DNA of 64,000 bases from Enhydrobacter sp. (GTDB lineage Bacteria > Pseudomonadota > Alphaproteobacteria > Reyranellales > Reyranellaceae): the NCBI RefSeq assembly GCF_030246845.1, contig NZ_CP126889.1, positions 3,963,001 through 4,027,000 on the forward strand, read 5' to 3'. The notes below the pieces were generated by a model. It had not been told where the DNA came from. It ran no database searches and was given only the letters and a program-made list of their open reading frames with translations. Shown here one piece after another: positions 38,977-47,309 of this stretch (position 1 is the stretch's first letter; the number at the start of each line of letters is the position of its first letter). The position numbers and the translations under genes are program-made.

Positions 38977-40118
38977 CGCACGGCGACGTGGCGATCGTCG
39001 GCGGTGGTGCGATCGGTTCGTCGATCGCCTTCCATCTCGTGGGCGACGCCGTGTTTGCCGGCAGGGTAACGGTTGTCGAGCGCGACCCGGGCTACCGGCA
39101 GGCGTCCTCGGCCCTGTCGGCGAGCTCGATCCGCCAGCAGTTCTCCACGCCGCTCAACATCCATCTCTCGCGTTACGGCGTCGAGTTCCTTCGCCGGGCA
39201 CCGGACCTGCTAGGCGTGGATCTGGCGCTGAACGAGATGGGCTACCTTTTCCTCGCCGATGCCGGTGGCGAGGCAATGTTGCGGGCCAACAATGCCCTGC
39301 AGCGGGCCGAGGGCTGCGCCGTCGAACTAGTGCCGCCCGCCGGGCTTGCAAAGCGCTTCCCCTGGATCTCGACCGACGGCCTGGCGCTCGCCTCGCTGGG
39401 CACCGCCAACGAGGGTTGGTTCGATGGACCGTCGCTGACGATGAGCCTGCGCCGCGCCGCCAGGGAGCGGGGCGCGGTCTACATCGCCGACGAGGCGGTG
39501 GGGCTGGGGCCGCATCGGGTCGACTTGCGCACCAACGGGCGATTGGAGGCGGAAACCATCGTCATTGCTGCGGGCGCCTGGTCGGCCGGCGTGGCGGCGC
39601 TGGCCAGAATCGCGCTGCCCGTCGAGCCGCGGCGCCGCTCCGTGTTCGTGTTCGACGTGCGCGAGGCGCCGGGACCGACGCCGGTCACGATCGATCCGTC
39701 CGGTGTCTGGTTTCGACCCGAAGGCCGTTTCTACATTGCAGGAACGACACCCGCCGAAGGCAATGATCCTGCGGGCGCACCGCTCGAGGTGCAGCATCAG
39801 GAATGGGACGAGATGGTATGGCCGGCGCTTGCAGCGCGCGTGCCCGCATTCGAGGCGGCCAAGGTCGTGAACGCGTGGGCCGGCTACTACGAATACAACA
39901 CCTTCGACCAGAACGGCATCGTCGGGCGCCACCCGGAGATCGGGAGCATCATCTTCGCCACGGGCTTCTCGGGCCACGGCCTGCAGCAATCGCCGGCGAT
40001 CGGGCGGGCGGTGGCGGAGCTCATCGTGCATGGCAGCTACCAGACCCTTGATCTTTTGCCGTTCGGCTATGAGCGGATATCCGCAGGCCGTCCTATCCGC
40101 GAACTCAGCGTGGTGTGA
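38973..40118 (+). CDS. FAD-dependent amine/amino-acid oxidoreductase (DAO family)
   Basis: A 381-residue flavoprotein. The FAD-binding VAIVGGGAIGSSIAFHLVG lies at about 6-24 and the acidic end of strand 2 is VVERD. The C-terminal FAD-closing segment is IFATGFSGHGLQQSPAIGR, typical of sarcosine, dimethylglycine and D-amino-acid oxidase relatives. It resembles the FOXRED1/sarcosine-oxidase-like branch. The likely role is oxidative removal of an amine or N-methyl group from a small amino acid, feeding the aminotransferase that follows. It is coupled to marR by a 4-base overlap. Confidence 0.82.
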   Translation: MTHGDVAIVGGGAIGSSIAFHLVGDAVFAGRVTVVERDPGYRQASSALSASSIRQQFSTPLNIHLSRYGVEFLRRAPDLLGVDLALNEMGYLFLADAGGEAMLRANNALQRAEGCAVELVPPAGLAKRFPWISTDGLALASLGTANEGWFDGPSLTMSLRRAARERGAVYIADEAVGLGPHRVDLRTNGRLEAETIVIAAGAWSAGVAALARIALPVEPRRRSVFVFDVREAPGPTPVTIDPSGVWFRPEGRFYIAGTTPAEGNDPAGAPLEVQHQEWDEMVWPALAARVPAFEAAKVVNAWAGYYEYNTFDQNGIVGRHPEIGSIIFATGFSGHGLQQSPAIGRAVAELIVHGSYQTLDLLPFGYERISAGRPIRELSVV

Positions 40119-40152
40119 TAGGCTCGTCCTGCTGAGGAGAAGGGAGAGTAAC

Positions 40153-41490
40153 GTGCCCGATCAAGCCTTGGTCAATTCGGACCTGCAATCCGCGCTCGCC
40201 GAGGCGCGTCAGGCCTACATCGACCGCAATCCCAAGAGCTTCGCGCGTCATCAGGAGGCCTGTCAGGCAATGCCGGGCGGCAATACGCGCACGACTCTTC
40301 ACAACGCGCCGTTCCCGCTCACCGTCGTGCGCGGCGAGGGGTGCCGTCTCTGGGATGCCGACGGCCACGACTATATCGACGTCCTGGGCGAATATACCGC
40401 CGGCATCTACGGCCATTCCCATCCCGTGATCCGGGCCGCCATCGATCGGGCGCTCGATCACGGCTGGAACTATGCCGGGCGCAACGCCTACGAGGCGCAG
40501 CTTGCGCGGTTGATCGCCGACCGAATTCCCTCGATCGACCTCGTGCGTTTCACCAACTCGGGCACCGAGGGCAATATGATGGCGCTGGCGGGCGCCAGGG
40601 TCTTCGCCCAGCGCTTGGGCCGCACCCGGGCCACCAAGGTGATGGTGTTCAAGGGCGGATACCATGGCGGAGTGCTCTATTTCGTGAGCGGCGGCAGTCC
40701 CGTGAACATGCCCTACGACTATGTCGTCGCACCCTACAACGACATCGAGGGAACGCGCGCGCTTCTCGCCGGGCATGGCGAGCAGATCTTCGCCGTCCTG
40801 GTCGAGCCGATGCAGGGCAGCCACGGCTGCCTGCCGGGCGACCCGGCCTTCCTCAGGATGCTGCGCGAGGAGACGAAGGCCCGCGGCATAACATTGATCT
40901 TCGACGAGGTCATGACCTCGCGCCTGTCGCCCGGCGGCCTGCAGGCCAGGCTCGGCATCGTTCCCGACATGACCACGCTCGGAAAATATATCGGCGGCGG
41001 CATGTCGTTCGGCGCCTTCGGCGGACGACGCGACATCATGGAACTGTTCGACCCGACCAGGCCGGACTCGCTGCCGCACGCCGGCACCTTCAACAACAAC
41101 GTGCTCACCATGGCGGCGGGCGTGGCGGGCTATGGCGAGGTCTATACGCCCGAGGCGGCGGAGGCGCTGAATGCGCGCGGCGACAAGATCCGCGAGCGGC
41201 TGAACGCCATCTGCGCAAAGAACGAGGTCGCTTTCCAGTTCTCCGGCATCGGCTCGATGATGACCGCGCATGCGACGACGCGCCCCATCAGGACGGCGGC
41301 GGATATCGCGAGCTCCAACCAGGACGCCAAGGAGCTCTTCTTTTTCGACATGTCGGCCGCCGGCATCTGGATCGCCCGCCGCGGTTTCGTGGCGCTCAAC
41401 ATCATGATCGGCGATGCCGAGGGCGACCGGTTCGTCGGCGCCGTCGAGGAGTTCGTGACGGCGCGCAAGGCCCTGTTGCGGCCGCAATGA
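40153..41490 (+). CDS. Class III aminotransferase (glutamate-1-semialdehyde aminomutase-like)
   Basis: A 445-residue PLP enzyme. MPGGNTRTTLHNAPFPL and GHDYIDVLGEYTAGIYGHSH open the fold, NSGTEGNMMALAGAR (about 136-150) binds the PLP phosphate, IFDEVMTSRLSPGG holds the Asp that contacts the ring nitrogen, and Lys278 in TTLGKYIGGGMSFGAFGG is the Schiff-base lysine. It belongs to the aminomutase-like group, but in this catabolic setting a transaminase for an omega-amino acid or amine is more probable than a role in tetrapyrrole synthesis. It starts with GTG at 40153 after a purine-rich GAAGGGAGAG site. Confidence 0.87.
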   Translation: MPDQALVNSDLQSALAEARQAYIDRNPKSFARHQEACQAMPGGNTRTTLHNAPFPLTVVRGEGCRLWDADGHDYIDVLGEYTAGIYGHSHPVIRAAIDRALDHGWNYAGRNAYEAQLARLIADRIPSIDLVRFTNSGTEGNMMALAGARVFAQRLGRTRATKVMVFKGGYHGGVLYFVSGGSPVNMPYDYVVAPYNDIEGTRALLAGHGEQIFAVLVEPMQGSHGCLPGDPAFLRMLREETKARGITLIFDEVMTSRLSPGGLQARLGIVPDMTTLGKYIGGGMSFGAFGGRRDIMELFDPTRPDSLPHAGTFNNNVLTMAAGVAGYGEVYTPEAAEALNARGDKIRERLNAICAKNEVAFQFSGIGSMMTAHATTRPIRTAADIASSNQDAKELFFFDMSAAGIWIARRGFVALNIMIGDAEGDRFVGAVEEFVTARKALLRPQ

Positions 41491-41506
41491 ATCCCCATAT
41501 CGCGGC

Positions 41507-42481
41507 ATGACCGAAACCAGCCATTTCCCCCAGCCCGTCTCCGGCACGGTGACGCCGCGCTTCGGCGACGTGGCCACCTTCATGCGCCTGCCCCTGTTCC
41601 GCGATCCTGCCGAGGTCGAGATCGGCCTGGTGGGCGTGCCCTGGGACGGCGGCACGACCAATCGGCCGGGCGCCCGCCATGGGCCGCGCCAGATGCGCGA
41701 CCTCTCGACCATGATGCGCCGCGTGCATCACGTCACGGGCATCGCGCCCTACGAGCTCGCCAGATGCGGCGATCTCGGGGATGCCTCGGTGAACCCGGCC
41801 AGCGTCGACGATTCGCTGGAGCGCATTGCGAAGTTCTACGCTAGGCTGCATGCGGCCGGCACCATTCCGCTGTCGGCGGGCGGCGACCACCTGATCACGT
41901 TGCCCATCATGCGCGGCATCGCCAAGGAGCAGGCGCCGCTCGGCATGGTGCATTTCGACGCCCACAGCGATACCTGGGATACCTATTTCGGCGGCTACAA
42001 ATATACGCATGGCACGCCGTTCCGCCGCGCCGTGGAAGAGGGGCTCCTCGATCCCAGGCGCGTGGTGCAGATCGGCATCAGGGGATCGCTCTACAAGCGC
42101 GACGACAATGCCTGGGCGGTCGAGCAGGGCATGCGCGTGATCACCATCGAGGAATATTTCGACCTCGGTGTCGAGAAGGTGATCGCCGAGGCGCGCCGCG
42201 TCGTGGGCCATGGCCCGACCTATGTCAGCTTCGATGTCGATGGCCTCGATCCGGCCTACGCGCCGGGCACCGGCACGCCCGAGATCGGCGGCTACACACC
42301 CCATGAGGCGCAACGCATGCTGCGCGGTCTGCGCGGGCTCAATCTGGTCGGCGGCGATGTGGTCGAGGTCTCGCCGCCCTTCGACATGAGCGGCAACACC
42401 GCGCTCGTGGGCGTCACCATGATGTGGGAGATCCTCTGCCTGCTTGCCGAGTCCGTGGGTAAGCGTAAGGGGCGGCTTTAG
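41507..42481 (+). CDS. Ureohydrolase: agmatinase/guanidino-acid hydrolase family
   Basis: A 324-residue dimanganese enzyme that hydrolyses a guanidino group to urea and an amine. The metal ligands are all present: GGDHLIT (about 125-131), FDAHSDTWD (about 147-155) and SFDVDGLDPAYAPGTGTPE (about 243-261). PWDGGTTNRPGARHGPRQMR near the N-terminus is the family substrate-loop segment. Agmatine, guanidinobutyrate and guanidinopropionate hydrolases all share this pattern, so the substrate is open. It follows the aminotransferase by 16 bases and closes the marR-led operon. Confidence 0.9.
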   Translation: MTETSHFPQPVSGTVTPRFGDVATFMRLPLFRDPAEVEIGLVGVPWDGGTTNRPGARHGPRQMRDLSTMMRRVHHVTGIAPYELARCGDLGDASVNPASVDDSLERIAKFYARLHAAGTIPLSAGGDHLITLPIMRGIAKEQAPLGMVHFDAHSDTWDTYFGGYKYTHGTPFRRAVEEGLLDPRRVVQIGIRGSLYKRDDNAWAVEQGMRVITIEEYFDLGVEKVIAEARRVVGHGPTYVSFDVDGLDPAYAPGTGTPEIGGYTPHEAQRMLRGLRGLNLVGGDVVEVSPPFDMSGNTALVGVTMMWEILCLLAESVGKRKGRL

Positions 42482-42491
42482 CGCCGCCTTT
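42471..42491 (+). terminator. Probable rho-independent terminator after the ureohydrolase gene
   Basis: GGCGGC (42471-42476), a six-base loop and GCCGCC (42483-42488) form a strong hairpin followed by TTT. The stop codon (42479-42481) lies in the loop. The T run is short, so termination efficiency is uncertain. Confidence 0.5.
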
Positions 42492-42624
42492 GGCGAAGGA
42501 ACCCGGCTCGACGTTTCGCGTTACCCTCGGTCCGAAGGCCAGTCGCTCTGGCTTGGGTTGGTACCTGCTCTCGACAATTCACCGGCGTAGGCCGTCCTTA
42601 CAGCCGACCGTGACAGGGGTGCCC

Positions 42625-43413
42625 ATGTTCGCCATCAGGGAGCCAGCAAAGCCGACAGCGACGAGCAGCAAGGTTGTCGATCAGTTCGCTGTTCAGATCT
42701 TTCCGTTTTTCAAGGACGTCCATCACGTCAAGGAATATTTCGACGCGCACGGCACCAGAATTGCGTTCGACGTCGATTATGCTGATCAATTCTTGCGGCC
42801 AGACGACCGGGTCTTGGAGATCGGAGCATTTCCATACTTCTTGACCCTGCCTCTGGTGAGCCGGGGCTACGACCTGACGGCGCTCGATAAATGCGGAAGC
42901 CTCCAATACCTTCCATCGATAGCCGACAAATTCAAGCTGACGGTCCTCGACTGTGATCTGGACACCGAGCCAATCCCAGCGGCAGACTCGGCGTTCGATA
43001 GCGTGATCATGAACGAGGTGTTCGAGCACCTGCGCATCAATTTGATTTCGTCGATGCGCGAGATCCATCGGGTCCTGCGCCCCGGCGGTCGCTTGCTGCT
43101 GTCGACGCCGAACCTGCGGTCGGTGCGCGGCATCTACAATTTGCTGCGAAAGGAAGAAGCCTACTGCTCCATGGGCGGCGTCTACGACAACTTCGCCTTT
43201 CTCGAGCAACTGGGCATCATGGGTCACGTGCGCGAATACACCCCGAAAGAGGTGAGAGATTTTCTGCAGCGGATCGGCTTCGAGATCGAGGGAACGATCT
43301 ATCGAGGAGAATATGCAGGCGGTTTGTTGTCGAAGCTATCGCAGGCGTTCACGCTGATGTATCCGCAATTCAAGCCTTTCTTTTCCGTCGTTGCGCGGAA
43401 ACAAAGCGCATGA
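42625..43413 (+). CDS. SAM-dependent methyltransferase (class I), polysaccharide islet
   Basis: A 262-residue protein with the SAM-binding motif VLEIGAFPYFLTLPL (about 70-84), an acidic residue after strand 2 (ALDKCG) and the post-motif FDSVIMNEVFEHLRIN, followed by HRVLRPGGRLLLSTPN. The pattern is that of UbiE/type-11 methyltransferases often found in glycan clusters. I chose the ATG at 42625, preceded by CAGGGG, because residues before it in the longer frame look non-coding. Base composition is visibly poorer in GC than the flanks. The gene is convergent with the FkbM gene. Confidence 0.8.
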   Translation: MFAIREPAKPTATSSKVVDQFAVQIFPFFKDVHHVKEYFDAHGTRIAFDVDYADQFLRPDDRVLEIGAFPYFLTLPLVSRGYDLTALDKCGSLQYLPSIADKFKLTVLDCDLDTEPIPAADSAFDSVIMNEVFEHLRINLISSMREIHRVLRPGGRLLLSTPNLRSVRGIYNLLRKEEAYCSMGGVYDNFAFLEQLGIMGHVREYTPKEVRDFLQRIGFEIEGTIYRGEYAGGLLSKLSQAFTLMYPQFKPFFSVVARKQSA

Positions 43414-43449
43414 CGGCCACCCGATATCAGACCGGCGAGGACCCGGTTC

Positions 43450-44448
43450 CTACGGCACCGCGGGCAGATCGTTGGCGATAGAGAACACGTCCTCGCCGCT
43501 GTAGACGAAATCGCGGTCGAGCGCACTCACGCATCTCAAAAAGGGCAGCGCCGTACCCTGTCTGGGGAACAGCCAGTCGTGCAGTTCGGCAACGATCACG
43601 GGCGTCCGGGCGACCCAGCCAGTATTGCGCGCGAAGACGTCCTGTTCGCCGCCTTCGATGTCGATCTTTGCCAGGAACGGGTAGAAGCCTGTCTCGCGGT
43701 ATTCGTCATACAACGCATCGATCGTGACGCCGGGAATGAGGTCGCCGGCCTGGCTCTTCTCGGTTCGGAACGCCCAGCTGCCGCCGCCGGTGTCGACCAC
43801 TGCGACCTCTCCAGCCTCCGCCGCCAGGGCGGCCTTGAGACACCGGATGTTGAGTCCTTGCGTATTCTTCACCAGCAGATCGAAATTGCCGGCTTCCGGC
43901 TCGATCGCGACAACCAGCGCCGTGGGAAAGGTGAGGGCGAAGAAGGCGGCACTGACGCCGATATTGGCCCCGGCGTCGATGATCAGCGGACGCAGTCCGT
44001 CGCGATGCCGCTGTTCGATAAGGGCGCGTATCTCGGTGAAGCGCCTGAGCATCGTCAGGTCGTAGTCGCCGCGCGCGAAGATCTGCCAGATGACATGCTC
44101 GTCGGACGTATCGGCGCGGTAATGCATCTTGTGCCGGCGAGCGGGCGTCTCGACCGTCATCGCACCCGACTCTCCGGCCAGCGCCTGACGACGGTGCCGG
44201 ACTTGCTTGACGAGCGCGCAGTCCGGGTCGCGCTGTCGGAGAAAGGTGCGGCGAACCAGCTTCTCGATGCGGGCGGGGACCGTCGGGGTCAGCGCGAAGC
44301 CTTTGACGGTCATGGCTTCCATCGGCACGTAGAGCGCCTCGTCCGCCGCCTGTTGCATCTGAGCTGAATTGTCTGGCGTCGATATCGGCTGCCCGACGGC
44401 AAGAGCGCGCTCGCGCGGACCGTCCGGGGCCGAAGGTGTGGTCGTCAT
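43450..44448 (-). CDS. FkbM-family methyltransferase
   Basis: A 332-residue protein. Residues from about 150 carry the FkbM pattern: LIIDAGANIGVSAAFFAL (SAM-binding motif I), VVAIEPEAGNFDLL (motif II), and FLAKIDIEGGEQDVF (the family K-I-D-I-E-G signature). Members O-methylate sugars or polyketides, commonly in surface-glycan loci. The N-terminal 130 residues are less typical and charged. The ATG at 44448 overlaps the stop of the flippase gene by 4 bases. Downstream is the convergent methyltransferase. Confidence 0.82.
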   Translation of the reverse strand: MTTTPSAPDGPRERALAVGQPISTPDNSAQMQQAADEALYVPMEAMTVKGFALTPTVPARIEKLVRRTFLRQRDPDCALVKQVRHRRQALAGESGAMTVETPARRHKMHYRADTSDEHVIWQIFARGDYDLTMLRRFTEIRALIEQRHRDGLRPLIIDAGANIGVSAAFFALTFPTALVVAIEPEAGNFDLLVKNTQGLNIRCLKAALAAEAGEVAVVDTGGGSWAFRTEKSQAGDLIPGVTIDALYDEYRETGFYPFLAKIDIEGGEQDVFARNTGWVARTPVIVAELHDWLFPRQGTALPFLRCVSALDRDFVYSGEDVFSIANDLPAVP

Positions 44449-45986
44449 GCGCCGGCCTTTCGATAGTGGAGAATCTGCGAGGAGATATGCCCGATCGACA
44501 TCAGGGCGCGACGGCTCTGCGGGATGCAGCCGAAGCTGAGCAAGGTGACGGCAAGGGCTGCACAGCCGCAGAGCATCAGCGCCACGATCGGCGATGCCGC
44601 CTCGACGCCCGGCAAGTGGCGGAGGACGGACACGGTGGCGAAGACGGCACAGCCGGCAACGACCGACGGCACGATCGACCGATAGAGGTCTGCGATCGTC
44701 ACCGGTCCCTTGCGTCCGGCCAGCCAGAAGGACACGGGGACCCGCACGAAGGTGCTGCCGAGGGCGAAGCTCGCGGCGACGCCAACGGCGCCGAACGGCA
44801 GGCCAATCAGGATCGAGACCAGGCTGACGGCCGAACCGAGTGCAGCAACCTTGAACAGTTCGGTGGCCCGATCCTGTGTCAGAAATAGCAGCCCGGTGAT
44901 GACGGCCACAGGCAGCAGCGCGGCCGCGAGGCCGAGCCAGCCGACGATCGGGCCCGAGTCGCGCCACTGCGCCCCGAGCAGCAGAACGACGATCCAGTCC
45001 GATGTCACGACCATCAACGCCGCCGCCGGCACCGTCAGCATTGCCAGCTTCTCCGACAGCGACAGATAAGCGCGTCGATAGCGCTCGGGATCATCGTGCA
45101 GCCGGCTGAGCGTCGGCATGCCGACGCTGTAGAGTGGCACCGTGACAGTATTGATCGGACTCATCAGCAGCTTGTAGGCGCGCTCGTAGAAACCGAGCGA
45201 TACCGGCCCCCAGTACCAGCCGATCAGAACCTGATCGATGTTGCGGGCCAGGATATTGATTATGCCATTGCCTGTCACCGATCCGCCGAAAGTCAGCAGG
45301 GATTTCATGCCGGGACAACGGCGCGGCCAGCCTGGCCGCCAGCGCGACATGCTCCACGAGGCGAGCATCGCTGCACCGCTGTAGGCGAGGCGCTGCGCCA
45401 CCAGCGCCCATATTCCAGCGCCGCCCAGCGCGGCCACGACCGCGGTCGCCATGCCCAACAGTTCGGAACCGACGTCAATCGAAGCTGCGGCGCGGAAGCG
45501 CATCTGCCGGCGGAGCAGCGCCCAGTGCTGCGTGGTCGCGCCGCTGATAACGAAAGCCAACGCCAACCAGCGAGCGATGTCCGTCAGCTCCGGCTGCCCG
45601 TAGAACTGGGCAAGAAGCGGCGCGCCCGCGAACAGCAGGAGTGCGACGGTCGCGCCGATCGCGCTGTTGATCCAGAACAGCGCCGTGACCTGCTCGTGCG
45701 TGATGTCCGTCTTCTGGATGGTGGCGGCCGACAGGCCGAAATCCTTGATCTGGTCGAGCACTTCGGTCAGGGCCGCGATCATCGCCATCAGGCCGAAGAC
45801 CTGCGGCGGCAGCAGCCGGCTAAGCACCATCACCGTGCCGAACTGGATGGCGACCTTGACGCCCTGCGCGCCGAAGGTGATCGCGCCGCCGCGCAGCGAT
45901 CGTCCTACCAGGTCCGCCTGCAGATGGTCGACACGAAGGGGCTGGTCGTTACTGCGTTCCGCCACACCCGCTCCCCATCGCGCCAT
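44445..45986 (-). CDS. Polysaccharide flippase of the MOP/Wzx (WzxC-like) family
   Basis: A 513-residue inner-membrane protein with about 12-14 hydrophobic segments. The opening GGAITFGAQGVKVAIQFGTVMVL and the conserved RNIDQVLIGWYWGPVSLGFY (about 260-280) are typical of WzxC-like lipopolysaccharide or exopolysaccharide flippases that move undecaprenyl-linked oligosaccharide to the periplasmic face. No Wzy polymerase is recognisable nearby. It is coupled to the FkbM gene by ATGA overlap and follows the glycosyltransferase gene after 66 bases on the same strand. Confidence 0.87.
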   Translation of the reverse strand: MARWGAGVAERSNDQPLRVDHLQADLVGRSLRGGAITFGAQGVKVAIQFGTVMVLSRLLPPQVFGLMAMIAALTEVLDQIKDFGLSAATIQKTDITHEQVTALFWINSAIGATVALLLFAGAPLLAQFYGQPELTDIARWLALAFVISGATTQHWALLRRQMRFRAAASIDVGSELLGMATAVVAALGGAGIWALVAQRLAYSGAAMLASWSMSRWRPGWPRRCPGMKSLLTFGGSVTGNGIINILARNIDQVLIGWYWGPVSLGFYERAYKLLMSPINTVTVPLYSVGMPTLSRLHDDPERYRRAYLSLSEKLAMLTVPAAALMVVTSDWIVVLLLGAQWRDSGPIVGWLGLAAALLPVAVITGLLFLTQDRATELFKVAALGSAVSLVSILIGLPFGAVGVAASFALGSTFVRVPVSFWLAGRKGPVTIADLYRSIVPSVVAGCAVFATVSVLRHLPGVEAASPIVALMLCGCAALAVTLLSFGCIPQSRRALMSIGHISSQILHYRKAGA

Positions 45987-46052
45987 GATGCAAGCAAGCC
46001 GGCCTTCTTCGACGTTCAGGCAAAAGGCGAAGTACCCCGCATCGTTCCGTGA

Positions 46053-46940
46053 TCAACTCGCGGCCATCAACTGCGGCGGCGACGCGAATCGATACCCGAC
46101 ACCCCGCGCGCACCCGACCAAGAAGATACCCAGGGCGACAAAAATGCTTCCGGCGCCCTTCTTGTTGCGCAGAATGTGATAGGCGGTTCGCGCCACCTCA
46201 GCGAAGGCGATCCCGTCCAGATGCAGGGCAAACTTCATGAACACGGCAGCATGGCCAAGAATATAGGCACGCGCCAATGACTGGTACTGCGACAAGGACA
46301 GCCAATTGTCATGATAGATCAGGGGAGTAGGCACGAAAATCAGCTTCATGCGCTGGCGCAGTGCCCGATAGACGAATTCGGTGTCCTCGCCGGATTTCAT
46401 GTGGGTGCCGGCGCCCAGTGACTCGATGAACAAGCCGATGCGGCAGAATACATCCTTCCTGAAGGACATGTTGTTGCCCGAGCCGAGCGCCTGCTGGGGC
46501 ACGATAGGTGCGTCGACGGTTCGCCTTTCGTGAACATCGATCAGGCAGGGGCAAAACATGCCGGCTGTCTCTTCCCCGTAGGCGACGACGCGCCCGAAGA
46601 CGCCCATCACCGACGGATCGCGCTCGAACTCCGCGGCGACCGATGACAGCCAATTGGAATCGCATATGCAGTCGTCGTCCACAAACGCGACGATGTCGGC
46701 ATGGGCGGCCCTGATGGCGATGTTGCGAGCGCGGGAGAGACCGACCGTGGTTGTTCGGATGTAAGTCACGCGGGGGTCGCGAAACGACTCGACCCTCGTG
46801 CGGGATTCCTCGTTCGTACTCTGGTCGACGACGATCAATTCAAAATCGCGATAGGTATTTCTGAGAATGGATTCGATGGCTCTGTGCAGCTTGGTTTGAC
46901 GGTTTCTTGTGCAGAGCAGAACGGAAATGGACTGGGGCAT
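46053..46940 (-). CDS. Family 2 glycosyltransferase
   Basis: A 295-residue protein of the GT-A fold. SISVLLCTRNRQTKLHRAIES opens the fold, VDQSTNEES supplies the first Asp, and AFVDDDCICDSNW holds the DxD-like metal-binding motif. SGEDTEF is the likely catalytic acidic motif, followed by a hydrophobic C-terminal stretch that may be membrane-associated. Family 2 includes rhamnosyl and many other transferases, so donor and acceptor are not assigned. It is the first gene of the minus-strand GT-flippase-FkbM run. Lower GC than the neighbouring catabolic genes suggests a shared foreign origin. Confidence 0.83.
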   Translation of the reverse strand: MPQSISVLLCTRNRQTKLHRAIESILRNTYRDFELIVVDQSTNEESRTRVESFRDPRVTYIRTTTVGLSRARNIAIRAAHADIVAFVDDDCICDSNWLSSVAAEFERDPSVMGVFGRVVAYGEETAGMFCPCLIDVHERRTVDAPIVPQQALGSGNNMSFRKDVFCRIGLFIESLGAGTHMKSGEDTEFVYRALRQRMKLIFVPTPLIYHDNWLSLSQYQSLARAYILGHAAVFMKFALHLDGIAFAEVARTAYHILRNKKGAGSIFVALGIFLVGCARGVGYRFASPPQLMAAS

Positions 46941-47037
46941 GGCATCTACCTACCGTCGAGCGGTTGCCGTCGAGATGAAGGAGGCCGAGAAGACGCGCCG
47001 CAGAAAGTCGGCACTTCGCTGGGGATGCATCGAAGAT

Positions 47038-47064
47038 GCCGCCCTCGAGAGGGTTGAGGGCGGC
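47038..47064. repeat. Hairpin 1: 9-bp inverted repeat
   Basis: GCCGCCCTC (47038-47046) pairs with GAGGGCGGC (47056-47064) across a 9-base loop. There is no T run on either strand, so a simple intrinsic terminator is not supported. It lies in what would be the leader of the minus-strand glycosyltransferase mRNA. Confidence 0.6.
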
Positions 47065-47078
47065 GGTTGAGAGGGTAG

Positions 47079-47100
47079 CCGGGCCGTGGTGACGGCCCGG
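47079..47100. repeat. Hairpin 2: perfect 9-bp inverted repeat with tetraloop
   Basis: CCGGGCCGT (47079-47087), loop GGTG, ACGGCCCGG (47092-47100). It lies 14 bases from hairpin 1 and is equally strong. The pair could form a barrier between the alcohol dehydrogenase transcript and the glycan genes, both read leftward. Confidence 0.65.
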
Positions 47101-47309
47101 ATCAGTCCGGCGAGGACGATCAGCCTGTATCGGCCGGTTGTTGCCGCAGCCCTAAGATGACACATGCGCCGAGAGATGTCGCCGGAAAGTTCCATTCATC
47201 GACGACAGAAACGCAGCCGGCCGCTTATGGTTACATAGGATTCATTAAATCGTGCTCGAATATCACGGCTGATGAACTTGCACGATAAGGTTAAATTAGC
47301 CGCCGGGAC

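Larger units (their letters stand above)
46941..47309. other. 369-base gap between glycosyltransferase and alcohol dehydrogenase genes
   Basis: No convincing gene is seen; an 81-codon minus-strand frame at 46950-47195 has no recognisable features. The left part holds two strong hairpins (listed separately). The right part (about 47220-47300) is markedly AT-rich for this genome and contains a 7-base inverted repeat, ATCGTGC (47249-47255) with GCACGAT (47280-47286). It is the only plausible site for a promoter driving the minus-strand glycan genes. Confidence 0.6.

Noticed and set aside
46950..47195. An 81-codon minus-strand frame in the gap before the glycosyltransferase gene
   Set aside because: No motif, no good ribosome site, and the frame includes both strong hairpins.
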